Source of the DNA: Caccoplasma intestinavium
Lineage (GTDB): Bacteria > Bacteroidota > Bacteroidia > Bacteroidales > UBA11471
Assembly (NCBI GenBank): GCA_018715885.1
Contig: DVKT01000015.1
Location: forward strand, 1 to 47,029
Length of the DNA stretch: 47,029 nucleotides
Reading direction: 5' to 3'
Part shown: positions 25,645 to 35,176 of the stretch, in pieces
How positions within the stretch are numbered: position 1 is the stretch's first letter
How the letters are laid out: each line of letters starts with the position of its first letter
Translations under genes and position numbers: made by a program
The notes under the pieces: generated by a model
What the model was told of the DNA's origin: nothing
Databases searched by the model: none
Seen by the model: the letters and a program-made list of their open reading frames with translations, nothing else

Positions 25645-27333
25645 TTATTTTTGTAATCTCTCTTTCAAGGTATCGTGATTGTTACGTAGGTCGGTCCAGT
25701 CGATTTTTCGGCTCGGGTCGATGCCGTTGATATATTTTTCGATGTTGGTATAACCATCTCCGTTACAATCTTTTGCTGCGTCGGTAGGGTCATTAGGATC
25801 AAGGCCGAAACGTTTTTCCCATTCGTCAGGCATTCCGTCGTTGTCACTGTCCACATAAGGTGTCCCGTTATATTCGGGAAGGCCGCCGACTTGCTCGGGG
25901 TGAGTGATAATACCGTATTTGTAGGAGTCGTCGGGAAGTCGGCGTTTCACATACGGAGTCGTGTATGGTTTTGCTTTTTTGTCATAGATGGCTTGCCCTG
26001 TCCGTACGGTGCAGATGATACGTGTGTCCACCGAATCTCTTTCCGGTAGTGTCGCACCGACATTTTCCATGACAAATTCGTAAGCATCTTGTGCCGAAAG
26101 GATCGGATTGTGTATGGGCATTTCAAACGGAGTGTCTACCCGTATTTCGTTTTCGAATTTTCCGCAATCTTTCAATCCGTAGACTTGTACTCCGCCGTCC
26201 CAGTTATCGGCAGTAACTTTATCGTTTCCCAGCATTATGTTACCGGAGACATACGCTTTCCCGAATGTGTCGGGCTTGTTTTTATCCCGGCTCGATTCCG
26301 GTTTTAAGATACGGTGTTGAATGGGACGTCCGGTTTGCAGGGCCGTGATAGGACCGGGTTTGAAATAGTTGTTGATGATGTTGAATTGCGAATATTCGTC
26401 GCCGCCATCGATCGAGCGGTTCCACCAATTATATATGACGCTATTCACCAGATTGAATCCTCCGTTCATACCTACCGAACAATTTCTCGATATGTTCGAT
26501 GCAAATAGGTTACGTGCGAAATAGCAGTTATGTCCGCCAATCGTAGCTCCGAAAGCATGATTATAGGTGTCGAGGGCTTCGGCAAACATGGAGTTTTGAA
26601 TAGTGATGTTTACGGTCGGTAATTTTGTTCCCTTTCCCGTTTCATCGCGATTCCATACGTGGCGGTATATCGACATGACCTCGTCGAGTCCCCATGATGC
26701 CGATATGTGGTCGAGAATGATATTTCCGACGGCATTACCGCCCAAAGCATCATCGCGGTCGGCAACATCGACGGCTCCCCGACGGAATCGCATGTGGCGG
26801 ATAATTACATCGTGTGTGTCGATGAGGAATGAAGCACCCGTTACACACACTCCATCTCCCGGTGCTGTTTGTCCGGCAATCGTGATGTAAGGAGCTTTGA
26901 TACTGATAGGTGATTTCAGTCGGATTACACCGGCAACATTGAATACGACTATGCGTGCTCCTCCGGATTCGCATGCTTCTCTCAAAGTTCCCGGACCTCG
27001 GTCTTCGAGCGATGTAACCGTGAAAACTTTTCCTCCGCGACCTCCGGCAGTAAAAGCGCCGCCGCCTTCTGCACCCGGAAATGCGGGTATCTGACATTGT
27101 GGCAAGTCTTCGGGCTTCGATGCCCACGGGCGATAGACGCGACCGTATTTTTTTTCTTCTTTCTTGACCGTTTTCAACGCTTTCTTCCATGCGGCTTCGG
27201 AAAGTTTATGGTGTATGGCATTTTCCTGAGCAGCACGTTGTTTTACCGAGTCGGGTACAGTAGGGTATTGTGCTTGGGTCGGACATATTGCTATCGGTAA
27301 TAAAATACCTGCTAATAAGAGTAGTCGTTTCAT
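25645..27333 (-). CDS. Pectate lyase, polysaccharide lyase family 1, with TSP3-like C-terminus
   Basis: Secreted beta-helix pectate lyase, 562 residues from the ATG at 27333 that opens a signal peptide ('MKRLLLLAGILLPIAIC', cleavage near 'TQAQ'). The reading frame extends 44 codons upstream without any signal-like sequence. The PL1 helix covers about residues 85-480, with 'AFPGAEGGGAFTAGGRGG', 'DRGPGTLREA', 'VFNVAGVI', 'ITIAGQTAPG' and 'DHISASWG'. The end (about 493-545) has calcium-binding type 3 thrombospondin-like repeats ('DSDNDGMPDEWE', 'DCNGDGYTNIEKY'), found on many Bacteroidota lyases. 128 bp separate it from the rhamnosidase gene upstream. No clear promoter is visible there, so it is probably part of the large unit. 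Confidence 0.93.
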   Translation of the reverse strand: MKRLLLLAGILLPIAICPTQAQYPTVPDSVKQRAAQENAIHHKLSEAAWKKALKTVKKEEKKYGRVYRPWASKPEDLPQCQIPAFPGAEGGGAFTAGGRGGKVFTVTSLEDRGPGTLREACESGGARIVVFNVAGVIRLKSPISIKAPYITIAGQTAPGDGVCVTGASFLIDTHDVIIRHMRFRRGAVDVADRDDALGGNAVGNIILDHISASWGLDEVMSIYRHVWNRDETGKGTKLPTVNITIQNSMFAEALDTYNHAFGATIGGHNCYFARNLFASNISRNCSVGMNGGFNLVNSVIYNWWNRSIDGGDEYSQFNIINNYFKPGPITALQTGRPIQHRILKPESSRDKNKPDTFGKAYVSGNIMLGNDKVTADNWDGGVQVYGLKDCGKFENEIRVDTPFEMPIHNPILSAQDAYEFVMENVGATLPERDSVDTRIICTVRTGQAIYDKKAKPYTTPYVKRRLPDDSYKYGIITHPEQVGGLPEYNGTPYVDSDNDGMPDEWEKRFGLDPNDPTDAAKDCNGDGYTNIEKYINGIDPSRKIDWTDLRNNHDTLKERLQK

Positions 27334-27461
27334 GGTTTTATGTCGAGATTTATCAGTTGATATTTGTTTTTTGTTATCTTTATATGAGGTCATATTTGTG
27401 TAAAGGTCTGTGTGTAATATCAGCTCTTTTATAGTACAGCATCGGAAAAATAGGTTAGGAT

Positions 27462-28136
27462 TCAACGGTGAGTTTTGCTCCGAGACGGCATTTTTACTTT
27501 GTAATGGTAATGCCCCGAACCTACATATTTTATATTTCCATCGGGGAAATGTATTTCACCCGTCGTATTGGGAGGAACGACAATATCCCATTTTATCTGG
27601 TGGTTGTTCTTTTTCCAACGGCTTTGCGCTTTTCCGTACGGAGTACGGTAAGAGACATTTGCATTGTCAAGGGCTTCTATCGTGAAGTCAGGAGCAAAGA
27701 CGATGTGTTTGAATGCTACTTTTTCCTGAGACGGAGCAATACCTCCCAGTCGTTCGAAGCAGAAGGGGAGAAAGTCCCCTAAGAGCATGACATGATTTCC
27801 GCTGTTCATTTTGGGGTTGGCGGTATCTCCGTTCCAAAGTTCCCAAATCGTCGTGGCTCCGTGTTTCACCATGTATCCATATCCCGGATAACTTTCTTGT
27901 GAAGCCAGTAAATAGGCGAGATCGCCCCGTCCCATATCGCATAGCTGGCGGAACAACCATTGCATGCCGATTACCCCACAACTTACATGGGCATTATGAC
28001 TTGTAGTAGCGATGACTTGTTTTTCTACATCGTCTTTATAAGGCTCTGGTACCATATCGAATGCCAATGGCAATATATTGGCCGTTACGGTATTGTTTCC
28101 GTAATAAACGGAGTCGGTATGGTGGGAGGTGGCCAT
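27462..28136 (-). CDS. Alpha-L-rhamnosidase GH78, C-terminal fragment (frameshifted)
   Basis: This 224-residue reading frame is the missing end of the GH78 enzyme whose first part lies at 28139-30244. It starts in the catalytic (alpha/alpha)6 barrel at 'YYGNNTVTANILPLAF', where the intact family continues without a break. It holds 'GATTIWELWNG', the motif with the general-base glutamate, and ends with the C-terminal beta-sandwich ('GKAQSRWKKNNHQIKWDI'). It has no signal peptide. If translation restarted at its ATG the product would be cytoplasmic, with half an active site. See the A8 run at 28150-28157. Confidence 0.85.
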   Translation of the reverse strand: MATSHHTDSVYYGNNTVTANILPLAFDMVPEPYKDDVEKQVIATTSHNAHVSCGVIGMQWLFRQLCDMGRGDLAYLLASQESYPGYGYMVKHGATTIWELWNGDTANPKMNSGNHVMLLGDFLPFCFERLGGIAPSQEKVAFKHIVFAPDFTIEALDNANVSYRTPYGKAQSRWKKNNHQIKWDIVVPPNTTGEIHFPDGNIKYVGSGHYHYKVKMPSRSKTHR

Positions 28137-28138
28137 TG

Positions 28139-30244
28139 TCAGTGACGTGTTTTTTTTACCACGAGGAATTTTTCGTTGAATGCTTTTTTCAAAGCCTTGG
28201 AATGCGTTTCATATCGGGCGGCATCGTTTTCGAGCCCTTGAAGCCGGGCGAAATGGGACATCGTTTGCAGAACCTTGTAGAAGTATGCTGTGGAAATAAG
28301 TTTTCCGTCGGTTTTTCGGGCGGGGTCTTGGCTGTGTATCATTTCGGGCGATTCGGGCGGTACGCACCAATCGCCGTATTTGTCTTTGCGTATGATGCCC
28401 GATTTGTCGGAATATTCTTCAGCGATATGTTCCACCCACTTTTGCATCGAAGGATAGTGTCGGCGTATAGGCTCGATATTGCCGAATTGAGTGTATAACA
28501 TATTGCAGGCAAAAATCAATGCACTGGGCCATGTTACATTGTCGCTGTAATAATTCCAGAATGCCGGTGCTACATCGGGTATGCAACCGTCTTCGCGTTG
28601 GGCTTCACATATATCGCGTACCCATTTGGTGTATAGGCGTTCGGTATCGAAAAGATAACTTTCTCCCCAACAACCCATTGTACGGTCTCCGAGCCAGGGT
28701 TGGCGTTCGTTGCGTTGCGGGCAGTCTACCGGCATACCTTTATAGTTGCCGAGGATACCCCACCAAGCGTTTTTGACGATCTGATTGAGTAGTTCATTTG
28801 ATGAAGAGAAGTCTCCGATGACCTCCATTTCATCGCTGACGACCTCGGCAGTGAAGAGGGAAGCGAGTTGCGAAATATCGGAGAGTGGATAACCGCTCAC
28901 TTCGACAAAGCGGAAACCGTGGTATGAAAATATCGGAGCCCATGTTTTTCCTCGTTCTTTGCCGTTGCATATATAGATGTCGGTCGAGAGGGCATCACGG
29001 AAATTCTCTGTGTAGAGAGCCTTCCCATCGTCGGTAAGTCGCTCGGCATAACGCACTTTTATGGTGTCGCCTTCTTTGCCCATAATACTCATTTTTACCC
29101 ATCCGGCCATATTCTGACCGAAATCGATGATAAAACCGTTGGCATTTTTTATAATGCTTTTCGGTTTTATTTCCTGCCATATTTTCATGCCGGGCATCAT
29201 ATGGCCACGCAGAGTACCGGTGGGTATGCTTACTCGTTCGGCCGGCAGCCAAGCCGTATCGTCATATCCGGGCGAAGCCCAATCTCCCAACTCTCTACGG
29301 GCATCGTATATCTCTCCGTCGTATTCGTTGTTACTGCGAATGGGGCCATCGGGATTTATTTTCCAATCGGTATTGCTGTCGATGATCTCGCGCTTGCCAT
29401 CGGTATATTCGATAATAAGATTCAGACGCAATTTGGGATAGCCGAAATTAGTGATTTTGTAAGGCTTGTAATTTTGTCGCATAGTATAGAATCGCCCATT
29501 GCCTAATACGACTCCTATGGCGTTTTCTTTTTGTAGAAAAGAGGTAACGTCGTAGGTGTTGTAAAGAATGGTTTTTCGATAATCGGTCGGAGCCGGAGTA
29601 AGCACTTCGTTGCCCACTTTCTTACCGTTGATATAAAGTTCGTTCAGTCCTAAACCCGAGATAAAAACGGTGGCTCTTTTCACAGTTTTTGCGGTTTTGA
29701 ATTCGGTGCGTAAATATCTGGCTGAAAGTTTGCTGTACAATGATTCATCGTCCCACGGCATGACCCGATCGAGTCCTATCCAACGACCTCTCCAACGGTT
29801 TTCCGATAATAATCCTGTTGAGAAACGGGCTATATGGCTCCATGATGTTTGGTATGGTTGCCCTTTTCCGTATGAGGCGGTTATTTGTACTTTCCAATAT
29901 GCATGGCGATTACTGCCGAGCGGTTTTCCCCGGTATGGAATCCACAAGGAACTGTCGCTTTTTATAATACCCGAATCCCATAAATCACCTTCTTCCGAGA
30001 CGAGTTTGGAACTGTCGCTTGCCACTAAAATTCGATAGGAGAGTTGTACGACGTTGTATTCCGACGATTGTAGCTGCCAACTGAATCGAGGAGTTTCCGT
30101 ATGGATACCCAACGGATCGGTCATACCTTCGGTCCGTAACTCCGATACGGATACAATCTCCTTTTTTGATTGCGATTGTAGTACCTGAGGTGAAAGGTAT
30201 AATGACAAGCAAATGCCGATAAGTAGAAAAATGTGTTTTTGCAT
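28139..30244 (-). CDS. Alpha-L-rhamnosidase GH78, N-terminal part (frameshifted)
   Basis: Family 78 enzymes remove terminal alpha-L-rhamnose from rhamnogalacturonan and other glycans. The ATG at 30244 opens a signal peptide ('MQKHIFLLIGICLSLYLS') about 24 residues long; the frame's upstream 28 codons are unrelated. Domains in order are an Fn3-like domain, a rhamnosidase N domain ('SGLGLNELYINGKKVG'), a second beta-sandwich, and the first part of the (alpha/alpha)6 barrel. The motif 'DCPQRNERQPWLGD' holds the general acid. The frame ends at residue 701 in 'FLVVKKTRH', inside the catalytic barrel. With the C-terminal frame restored the protein would be 927 residues, normal for this architecture. 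It lies 13 bp after the GH140 gene. Confidence 0.88.
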   Translation of the reverse strand: MQKHIFLLIGICLSLYLSPQVLQSQSKKEIVSVSELRTEGMTDPLGIHTETPRFSWQLQSSEYNVVQLSYRILVASDSSKLVSEEGDLWDSGIIKSDSSLWIPYRGKPLGSNRHAYWKVQITASYGKGQPYQTSWSHIARFSTGLLSENRWRGRWIGLDRVMPWDDESLYSKLSARYLRTEFKTAKTVKRATVFISGLGLNELYINGKKVGNEVLTPAPTDYRKTILYNTYDVTSFLQKENAIGVVLGNGRFYTMRQNYKPYKITNFGYPKLRLNLIIEYTDGKREIIDSNTDWKINPDGPIRSNNEYDGEIYDARRELGDWASPGYDDTAWLPAERVSIPTGTLRGHMMPGMKIWQEIKPKSIIKNANGFIIDFGQNMAGWVKMSIMGKEGDTIKVRYAERLTDDGKALYTENFRDALSTDIYICNGKERGKTWAPIFSYHGFRFVEVSGYPLSDISQLASLFTAEVVSDEMEVIGDFSSSNELLNQIVKNAWWGILGNYKGMPVDCPQRNERQPWLGDRTMGCWGESYLFDTERLYTKWVRDICEAQREDGCIPDVAPAFWNYYSDNVTWPSALIFACNMLYTQFGNIEPIRRHYPSMQKWVEHIAEEYSDKSGIIRKDKYGDWCVPPESPEMIHSQDPARKTDGKLISTAYFYKVLQTMSHFARLQGLENDAARYETHSKALKKAFNEKFLVVKKTRH
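28150..28157 (-). other. A8 homopolymer at the GH78 frameshift
   Basis: The minus strand reads GTGGT followed by eight A and CACGTC. In the upstream frame this gives Val-Val-Lys-Lys-Thr-Arg-His-stop. Adding one A would give Val-Val-Lys-Lys-Asn-Thr-Ser-Leu-Thr-Met and run on into the C-terminal GH78 frame. The break is therefore one base short in a homopolymer: a true mutation, a phase-variable tract, transcriptional slippage, or a sequencing or assembly error. Confidence 0.85.
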
Positions 30245-30257
30245 GGTATAGAAGGTA

Positions 30258-31712
30258 TTATCGGATTTTACTGGATTGTGCATCGGGTAAGGATGCCCAT
30301 TCGGGCGATACATATGTCTGTGAGGCATCTGTTACGATGAGAACGCAATCGCTTGTCGAAGCATTTTGCGCAGTCGGAGTGAATTTTACGACTTTATTTG
30401 CAAATTCTCCGATGTAACGCAATTCTCCGTTTGAAGGATTATACCACCATGCTTTTTTCTTTTTACCTTTTATTTTTGTCAAGTCGATGTTCATTTCGCG
30501 TCCGGTGTAGTTATATACCAGCAGATAGTCGTTTCCTCGGGTAGCTATGAGGCGGTCGTATTTCTCTCCGTTTTTCCCGACTATGATACTTTGGTCGGGA
30601 ATGCGCTCGAAAACAGGGAATGTCAACATCAGATTTTTGAGGTATTTCATTTGATTGAATCCAGGGTCGTTGAGAGCCTCATACCAGGGGGTGTGCGCAC
30701 CGTATGCTCCTCCTGTTCCGGGACGATGGAATTGCATGATATCGTTGTGCCCATAAGTGTGTCCGAAAGCGCCTGCGAAAACCGACCAATAAGCATAACG
30801 TCGGCAATCGAAATCTTGCCATAAAGGTTCATTGGGATCATGTAACCCTTGCGGTATTTTTTCGTAAGAAGGTTCGCCGTCGAGAACCGGTTTCATGGGA
30901 GTTTTTGCCAAAGAACGCTCTACGTAGCGCCAGTTGTCCTCTTCGGTGTTTTCGGGGATAGGATAGTTCTTATCGTCGCCGCGTTGTCCATAGCGTCGGT
31001 GTCCGCTTTGGAACATGTTGAAGTCGAGCCATTCGGCATCGTTGTAATAATCGGCCGATGTCGTTCTTCCCCGGGGGTGAAAGGTCATAAGGTGGTTGGG
31101 GTCGTTGGCTTTTATGGCACGGGCCAAAGCATGCCATACTTCCGGTTTTATATCGCCCTGAATATCTCCGCCGATGATCCAGATGATATTGGGAGAATTT
31201 TTGTACCGGTCGGCTAAAAATTTTCCGTAAGCTTGAGCTTCTTCAACGGTCATGAGACCCGATTTTACCAAACCTCCCCATATACACACCATACCGATGT
31301 ATATACCGTTTCTTTCAGCGGTTTTTATGATAAAATCCATGTGCTCCCAATAACCGTAAACTCCTTTTTTATTTATTTCGGAGAAATCGTATCCGTCGGG
31401 GTGGGACATTTGTCCGTATACATTGTATGCCGGTACACCATTGACGGTTTGAACTTGTACCACATTATACCCGGCTGCTTGGCAACGGCTCAGATAATAT
31501 CCTGCTTCATCTCGTGTCAGGCGTTCGGGTAGCAGCCAGCCGGTATCTCCCAACCAGAAAAAGGGTTTCCCGTTTTCGTGTTTCAAGTAACGATGTTCTT
31601 CCGAGACACACAGTTTCCCGTTTTTCCAAGGGATATACGTCGGAGATTTTGCAGCATATATACTGCCGATGGCCAGAAACCCGATAAGGGTCATTAAAAT
31701 CGATTTTTTCAT
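30258..31712 (-). CDS. GH140-like apiosidase (DUF4038 plus collagen-binding-like domain)
   Basis: Closest to the DUF4038 family that includes the apiosidase of the rhamnogalacturonan II pathway (GH140), which cuts apiose from the galacturonan backbone. The signal peptide is short ('MKKSILMTLIGFLAIGSI', cleavage near 'YAA'). The TIM-barrel domain covers about residues 30-380, with 'GKPFFWLGDTGWLL', 'VWHALARAIKANDPNHL' and 'FGHTYGH'. Candidate catalytic residues are D183 in 'IIGGDIQGD' and E280 in 'DGEPSYE', spaced as I recall for the characterised enzyme. The C-terminal part ('YDRLIATRGNDYLLVYNYTG') is the beta-sandwich called Collagen_bind_2. An alternative start two codons upstream (31718) is possible. 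It sits between two other glycosidase genes with gaps of about 14 bp. Confidence 0.85.
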   Translation of the reverse strand: MKKSILMTLIGFLAIGSIYAAKSPTYIPWKNGKLCVSEEHRYLKHENGKPFFWLGDTGWLLPERLTRDEAGYYLSRCQAAGYNVVQVQTVNGVPAYNVYGQMSHPDGYDFSEINKKGVYGYWEHMDFIIKTAERNGIYIGMVCIWGGLVKSGLMTVEEAQAYGKFLADRYKNSPNIIWIIGGDIQGDIKPEVWHALARAIKANDPNHLMTFHPRGRTTSADYYNDAEWLDFNMFQSGHRRYGQRGDDKNYPIPENTEEDNWRYVERSLAKTPMKPVLDGEPSYEKIPQGLHDPNEPLWQDFDCRRYAYWSVFAGAFGHTYGHNDIMQFHRPGTGGAYGAHTPWYEALNDPGFNQMKYLKNLMLTFPVFERIPDQSIIVGKNGEKYDRLIATRGNDYLLVYNYTGREMNIDLTKIKGKKKKAWWYNPSNGELRYIGEFANKVVKFTPTAQNASTSDCVLIVTDASQTYVSPEWASLPDAQSSKIR

Positions 31713-31727
31713 AAGCATATGTTTTAT

Positions 31728-34700
31728 TTATTGTTTGTCGAAGGTAATGGTACAGGATAGAGGCCCCAATGTGGGGCGGTATCCGATCAGTTTTCCGTCG
31801 ATCCAAACGAATAAGCCTTTACCTTGTCGGTAACGGTCGCCTTTTTTGTCCCAGGCAATAGTAAGATTTCGTCCGTGGTAAAGTACGTTATCGAGGCAGA
31901 AGTAGTCCCATGTGTCGTCGGGCAATAACGGGTTTATTTCAAAAGTATTTCCTGCACACGGACGTAAACCGACGAGTCCGGTAATAATCAAGTCATTGAA
32001 TGTGGAATGATTGTAATACCGGCTGCGTTCCTGCTCGCCTTTGAGCCAGTATCCGGTAACTTCATCGAGGTATTCTCCGATATAAGGACGTCCGTGAAAG
32101 TAGTGCGATAGTGCGTATAATTTCAGTTGTCCAAACCAAATGCTGTCGTTTACGAATTCGTTATTTCCGTTTGCATTTAAGTAATTGGCAAGAGCCGTGA
32201 GGGTTTGTGATGTTGCAAAAGGCCAAATCGGACCGTTCCATTCGCAACTGGCTTTGAAAACGGCTCGGAACTGTGGATGACGACGTTCTGCCGTCGTCAG
32301 TCCGAAAGGTGCGGAAAATCCTTTCGAATCGCTGATTTGTAACCATGCCGAGTCGAATTTCCCTTGTGTCGGCAGATTGAAATACCACGGAGTATATCCG
32401 ATGGCTTCCCGCACATTGGCGAGAGTATCTCCCCTGCGTGTTTCAAAGAAAGCATCGCTTTCGTTCCATAGGTGTTTCTCTACAAGGTATTTCAATGTGT
32501 CGGCCTTGTTCTTATAAAGAAAACTGTCGGCGTCTTCTGCATGTCGGCAGGCCTGAAAAATGGCCATGGCATTGCCGTACATATAGGAGGAAATTGTCGG
32601 GCGTGCATATTGTTTTTTTCGTCCCCCGCTTATACTCTCTTCCATTGCGTCTTGTACGTCGCTTTGCCAGTAAAGGCCGTTCGGCAAACGGTGGGTCTTT
32701 TCCCATCGGGAATATTCCCGTTTCATATCGGGAAGCAAATCCGCAAGGAAAGCGGAGTCGTCGGTAACAAGCCAGCTGTTATATATGGCATACGGTGTCC
32801 AAGAACTATACCGATCCATGCGTTCCATCGGTTTCCCGTCATTACCCCGATACCATGTATAGACGATTTGGCGTAGATAGCAGGTGTCTCTCAACCAGCG
32901 GCATTCGTGTATGTGATGGCCCAATGCACTCGATATGAGATTGTATTTGTCGGCATACGAGCGGGGTACGAGAAATTCGGTCATGGCATAACCTACCGGT
33001 GTGTTTTTGATATGTTTTCTCAGAGTCCACCATCGGTAATAATAAATTTCTTCCATGTTTCGATCCGGACAATCGAATAACGGAATATTTGTTTCGAGCC
33101 AGTCGGCCGATTGGTCGTTGGGTATGGCTTGTGCGATATTCTCGTCTTCCATACGGTTGAAGTAGTCGATGTAATGTCGATAGTCGTTGAAGTCTAAAAG
33201 ATTTGCCGTACGGTCGCCCGATGTTCGGAGTCTGGCTATGCGGTAGGTTGCCGGGGTTTCTTCTTGTCCGGCATTTTCGAGATCGAAATATTGGTCAGCC
33301 GGCGTGTCGGGGGTCGGTATCGAATTGATGGAGCCGGTACGGAATATAATGCGTTCGATTCCCGGTACAGGAGCGAAGAACATACGTGTCGTTTTTTTCT
33401 TACCGTTGATATAAACAGTATAATTGCGGTTTCCGACCGATAGTTCCACATCGATATGGTAGATTTCTCCGGGAGAGTATTTCCCCATTTGGGAATAACG
33501 GGCCCCTCCTTTGGCTCGCATGATACTGTCGGTAAATTCCACTCTGGCGCAGGGGATACCTTCGGCATCGGCAAAGTCGATTTGCAAGTTCCCATATCCA
33601 GTTTGTTCGGCCATAATATCGAACGAGACTTTCAGTACTCGGCTTTCCGGTATTTTCCGTTCGACCCAAGCGAAAGAGAATGGATCTTTGTCGGTGATTG
33701 TGAGCCAGCGTGTTCCTTTTTTATTTTCGAGAGTAACCGGTGTGGCTATTCCTGCATAGAGATTCCATTCCCGCAAGTCGCACAGTTGCGTCGCATGGCT
33801 TATGTCGTCCTGCACGTATTCAGTAACTTTTTGACGCACCGGAACGGGAATATGGCTTACCCATATATCTTCTTTCCCGACGCTGTATGATACCCACAAA
33901 TCTCCGTCGGGAGGCGTCCCGTTACCCGGTTGGATACCACGTGCATATTGCGGCCCGAAACTTTTGTAATTGCCGCCGTAACGCATCGGGGGGACAATCC
34001 CGTGTATGAGATTCAGTGTCGTATACTCCAATCCGTCGTTACTTAGCGAAATGGCTAACGGCCATCGGTATTCGGCCGGATTGTATACGGTTGCATAAGT
34101 ATCATCACTCAATTTTTGTCCCCAGATTTTGGCGTTGCTGTTGACAAATCCTTTGGCTCGCTCTACGGGTTCTTCCCAAGTATTGCCCCCGTCGTTACTG
34201 ATAGAGGTGAGTGCATGTTTCCATAATCCGACGATACGGTCATCGGGCAAATAATAGTAACAAAAAGCTTTATAAGGTTTGTTAAGCGGAAGCATGGGGT
34301 CGTTACGGTCGGCCTCTTCAACCATTTGCATACGGTAAAGCGGATTATCCATCATTTCCCGACAGGCTTTTATAAAACCTTTGTCGCGTGCACGGGTATA
34401 GAAAGGGTAGTCGGTATTCTTTTCGTTGAAATCGTGATTGTAATAGACAAAATAAATAGGGCCGAACGTACCGTCTTTTTTTATTTCCCTTACAACGCGT
34501 CCTATGCCGTTTCCGTCATTGGGATCGTCTTTTCTGTCGAGAGCAATACCGTAATTGCCAGTGGCCAATAACCGTCCGTTCGATGCCACGTAAAAGCCTA
34601 CACGCTGGTGCATAATGGCTGTAAGGTTGTGTGCAGTATCGGTTCGTCCCTTTTTGGTAAAACCTTCGGGTACTTTATATTCCGGAAACAAAATTTCGGG

Positions 34701-35051
34701 AGAACTCCAATGATACCCGTCGGGCGAAGTCATGAGTACCGTGCGCGACGGAGGAATGTGTTCGTCGGTACTGTCGCAAAGGAAATGAAGATAGAATTTC
34801 CCGTTCCAATAACACATCATGGGCTGGTGGTTGTAAGTCCACCCGAAATTGTAAGTAGCTGTAATACTGTCGCGATTGGCCCGTAACAATTGTATGTTGT
34901 GGACTCCGACGGCGGGAGAGAGTTGCCCGTCATGACGATATGGATTGGAAAGTTCTGTTCCTGTATAACAAACTCTGTCTTGTGCCGAAATAAAAGCAAC
35001 AGACATAAATAGAAAGACCGTTGTCAATAGAGCGGGAACGGAGTGCTTCAT
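31728..35051 (-). CDS. Putative glycosidase: N-terminal BNR-like propeller and C-terminal (alpha/alpha)6 barrel
   Basis: Large secreted protein, 1107 residues from the ATG at 35051, with signal peptide 'MKHSVPALLTTVFLFMSVA' cleaved near 'ISAQ'. Residues 25-430 look like a sialidase-type propeller ('SISNDGGNTWEEP' is an Asp box; 'TSPDGYHWSSP' is another). A concanavalin-like beta-sandwich follows at about 440-620 ('YTVYINGKKK'). Residues 640-1107 resemble six-hairpin glycosidases of the GH63/MGH1 type: 'SYMYGNAMAIFQACRHAEDA', 'LWNESDAFFETRRGD', 'CEWNGPIWPFATSQTLTALA' and 'YYNHSTFNDLIITGLVGL'. I cannot name a CAZy family or its substrate. As first gene of the pectinase unit it probably acts on a pectin side chain. 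Which of the two halves is catalytic cannot be told from sequence alone. Confidence 0.7.
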   Translation of the reverse strand: MKHSVPALLTTVFLFMSVAFISAQDRVCYTGTELSNPYRHDGQLSPAVGVHNIQLLRANRDSITATYNFGWTYNHQPMMCYWNGKFYLHFLCDSTDEHIPPSRTVLMTSPDGYHWSSPEILFPEYKVPEGFTKKGRTDTAHNLTAIMHQRVGFYVASNGRLLATGNYGIALDRKDDPNDGNGIGRVVREIKKDGTFGPIYFVYYNHDFNEKNTDYPFYTRARDKGFIKACREMMDNPLYRMQMVEEADRNDPMLPLNKPYKAFCYYYLPDDRIVGLWKHALTSISNDGGNTWEEPVERAKGFVNSNAKIWGQKLSDDTYATVYNPAEYRWPLAISLSNDGLEYTTLNLIHGIVPPMRYGGNYKSFGPQYARGIQPGNGTPPDGDLWVSYSVGKEDIWVSHIPVPVRQKVTEYVQDDISHATQLCDLREWNLYAGIATPVTLENKKGTRWLTITDKDPFSFAWVERKIPESRVLKVSFDIMAEQTGYGNLQIDFADAEGIPCARVEFTDSIMRAKGGARYSQMGKYSPGEIYHIDVELSVGNRNYTVYINGKKKTTRMFFAPVPGIERIIFRTGSINSIPTPDTPADQYFDLENAGQEETPATYRIARLRTSGDRTANLLDFNDYRHYIDYFNRMEDENIAQAIPNDQSADWLETNIPLFDCPDRNMEEIYYYRWWTLRKHIKNTPVGYAMTEFLVPRSYADKYNLISSALGHHIHECRWLRDTCYLRQIVYTWYRGNDGKPMERMDRYSSWTPYAIYNSWLVTDDSAFLADLLPDMKREYSRWEKTHRLPNGLYWQSDVQDAMEESISGGRKKQYARPTISSYMYGNAMAIFQACRHAEDADSFLYKNKADTLKYLVEKHLWNESDAFFETRRGDTLANVREAIGYTPWYFNLPTQGKFDSAWLQISDSKGFSAPFGLTTAERRHPQFRAVFKASCEWNGPIWPFATSQTLTALANYLNANGNNEFVNDSIWFGQLKLYALSHYFHGRPYIGEYLDEVTGYWLKGEQERSRYYNHSTFNDLIITGLVGLRPCAGNTFEINPLLPDDTWDYFCLDNVLYHGRNLTIAWDKKGDRYRQGKGLFVWIDGKLIGYRPTLGPLSCTITFDKQ

Positions 35052-35071
35052 GGTATGTATTTTTAACAAGG

Positions 35072-35102
35072 TAAAGATATTTAGAAAATTTTCGTTTTCA
35101 AA
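35072..35102 (-). promoter_or_regulatory. Promoter of the large pectinase operon
   Basis: On the minus strand TTTG (35099-35102), a 19-bp spacer and TATCTTTA (35072-35079) form a near-perfect Bacteroidales promoter. It lies only about 20 bp before the first start codon, so the leader is very short. Confidence 0.6.
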
Positions 35103-35176
35103 CGATTAAAATATAAAACTGTATCGAGTTTATTTTTTTTATCATTTAAGTGTAGTATTTGTTCGTAGGACGGTCA

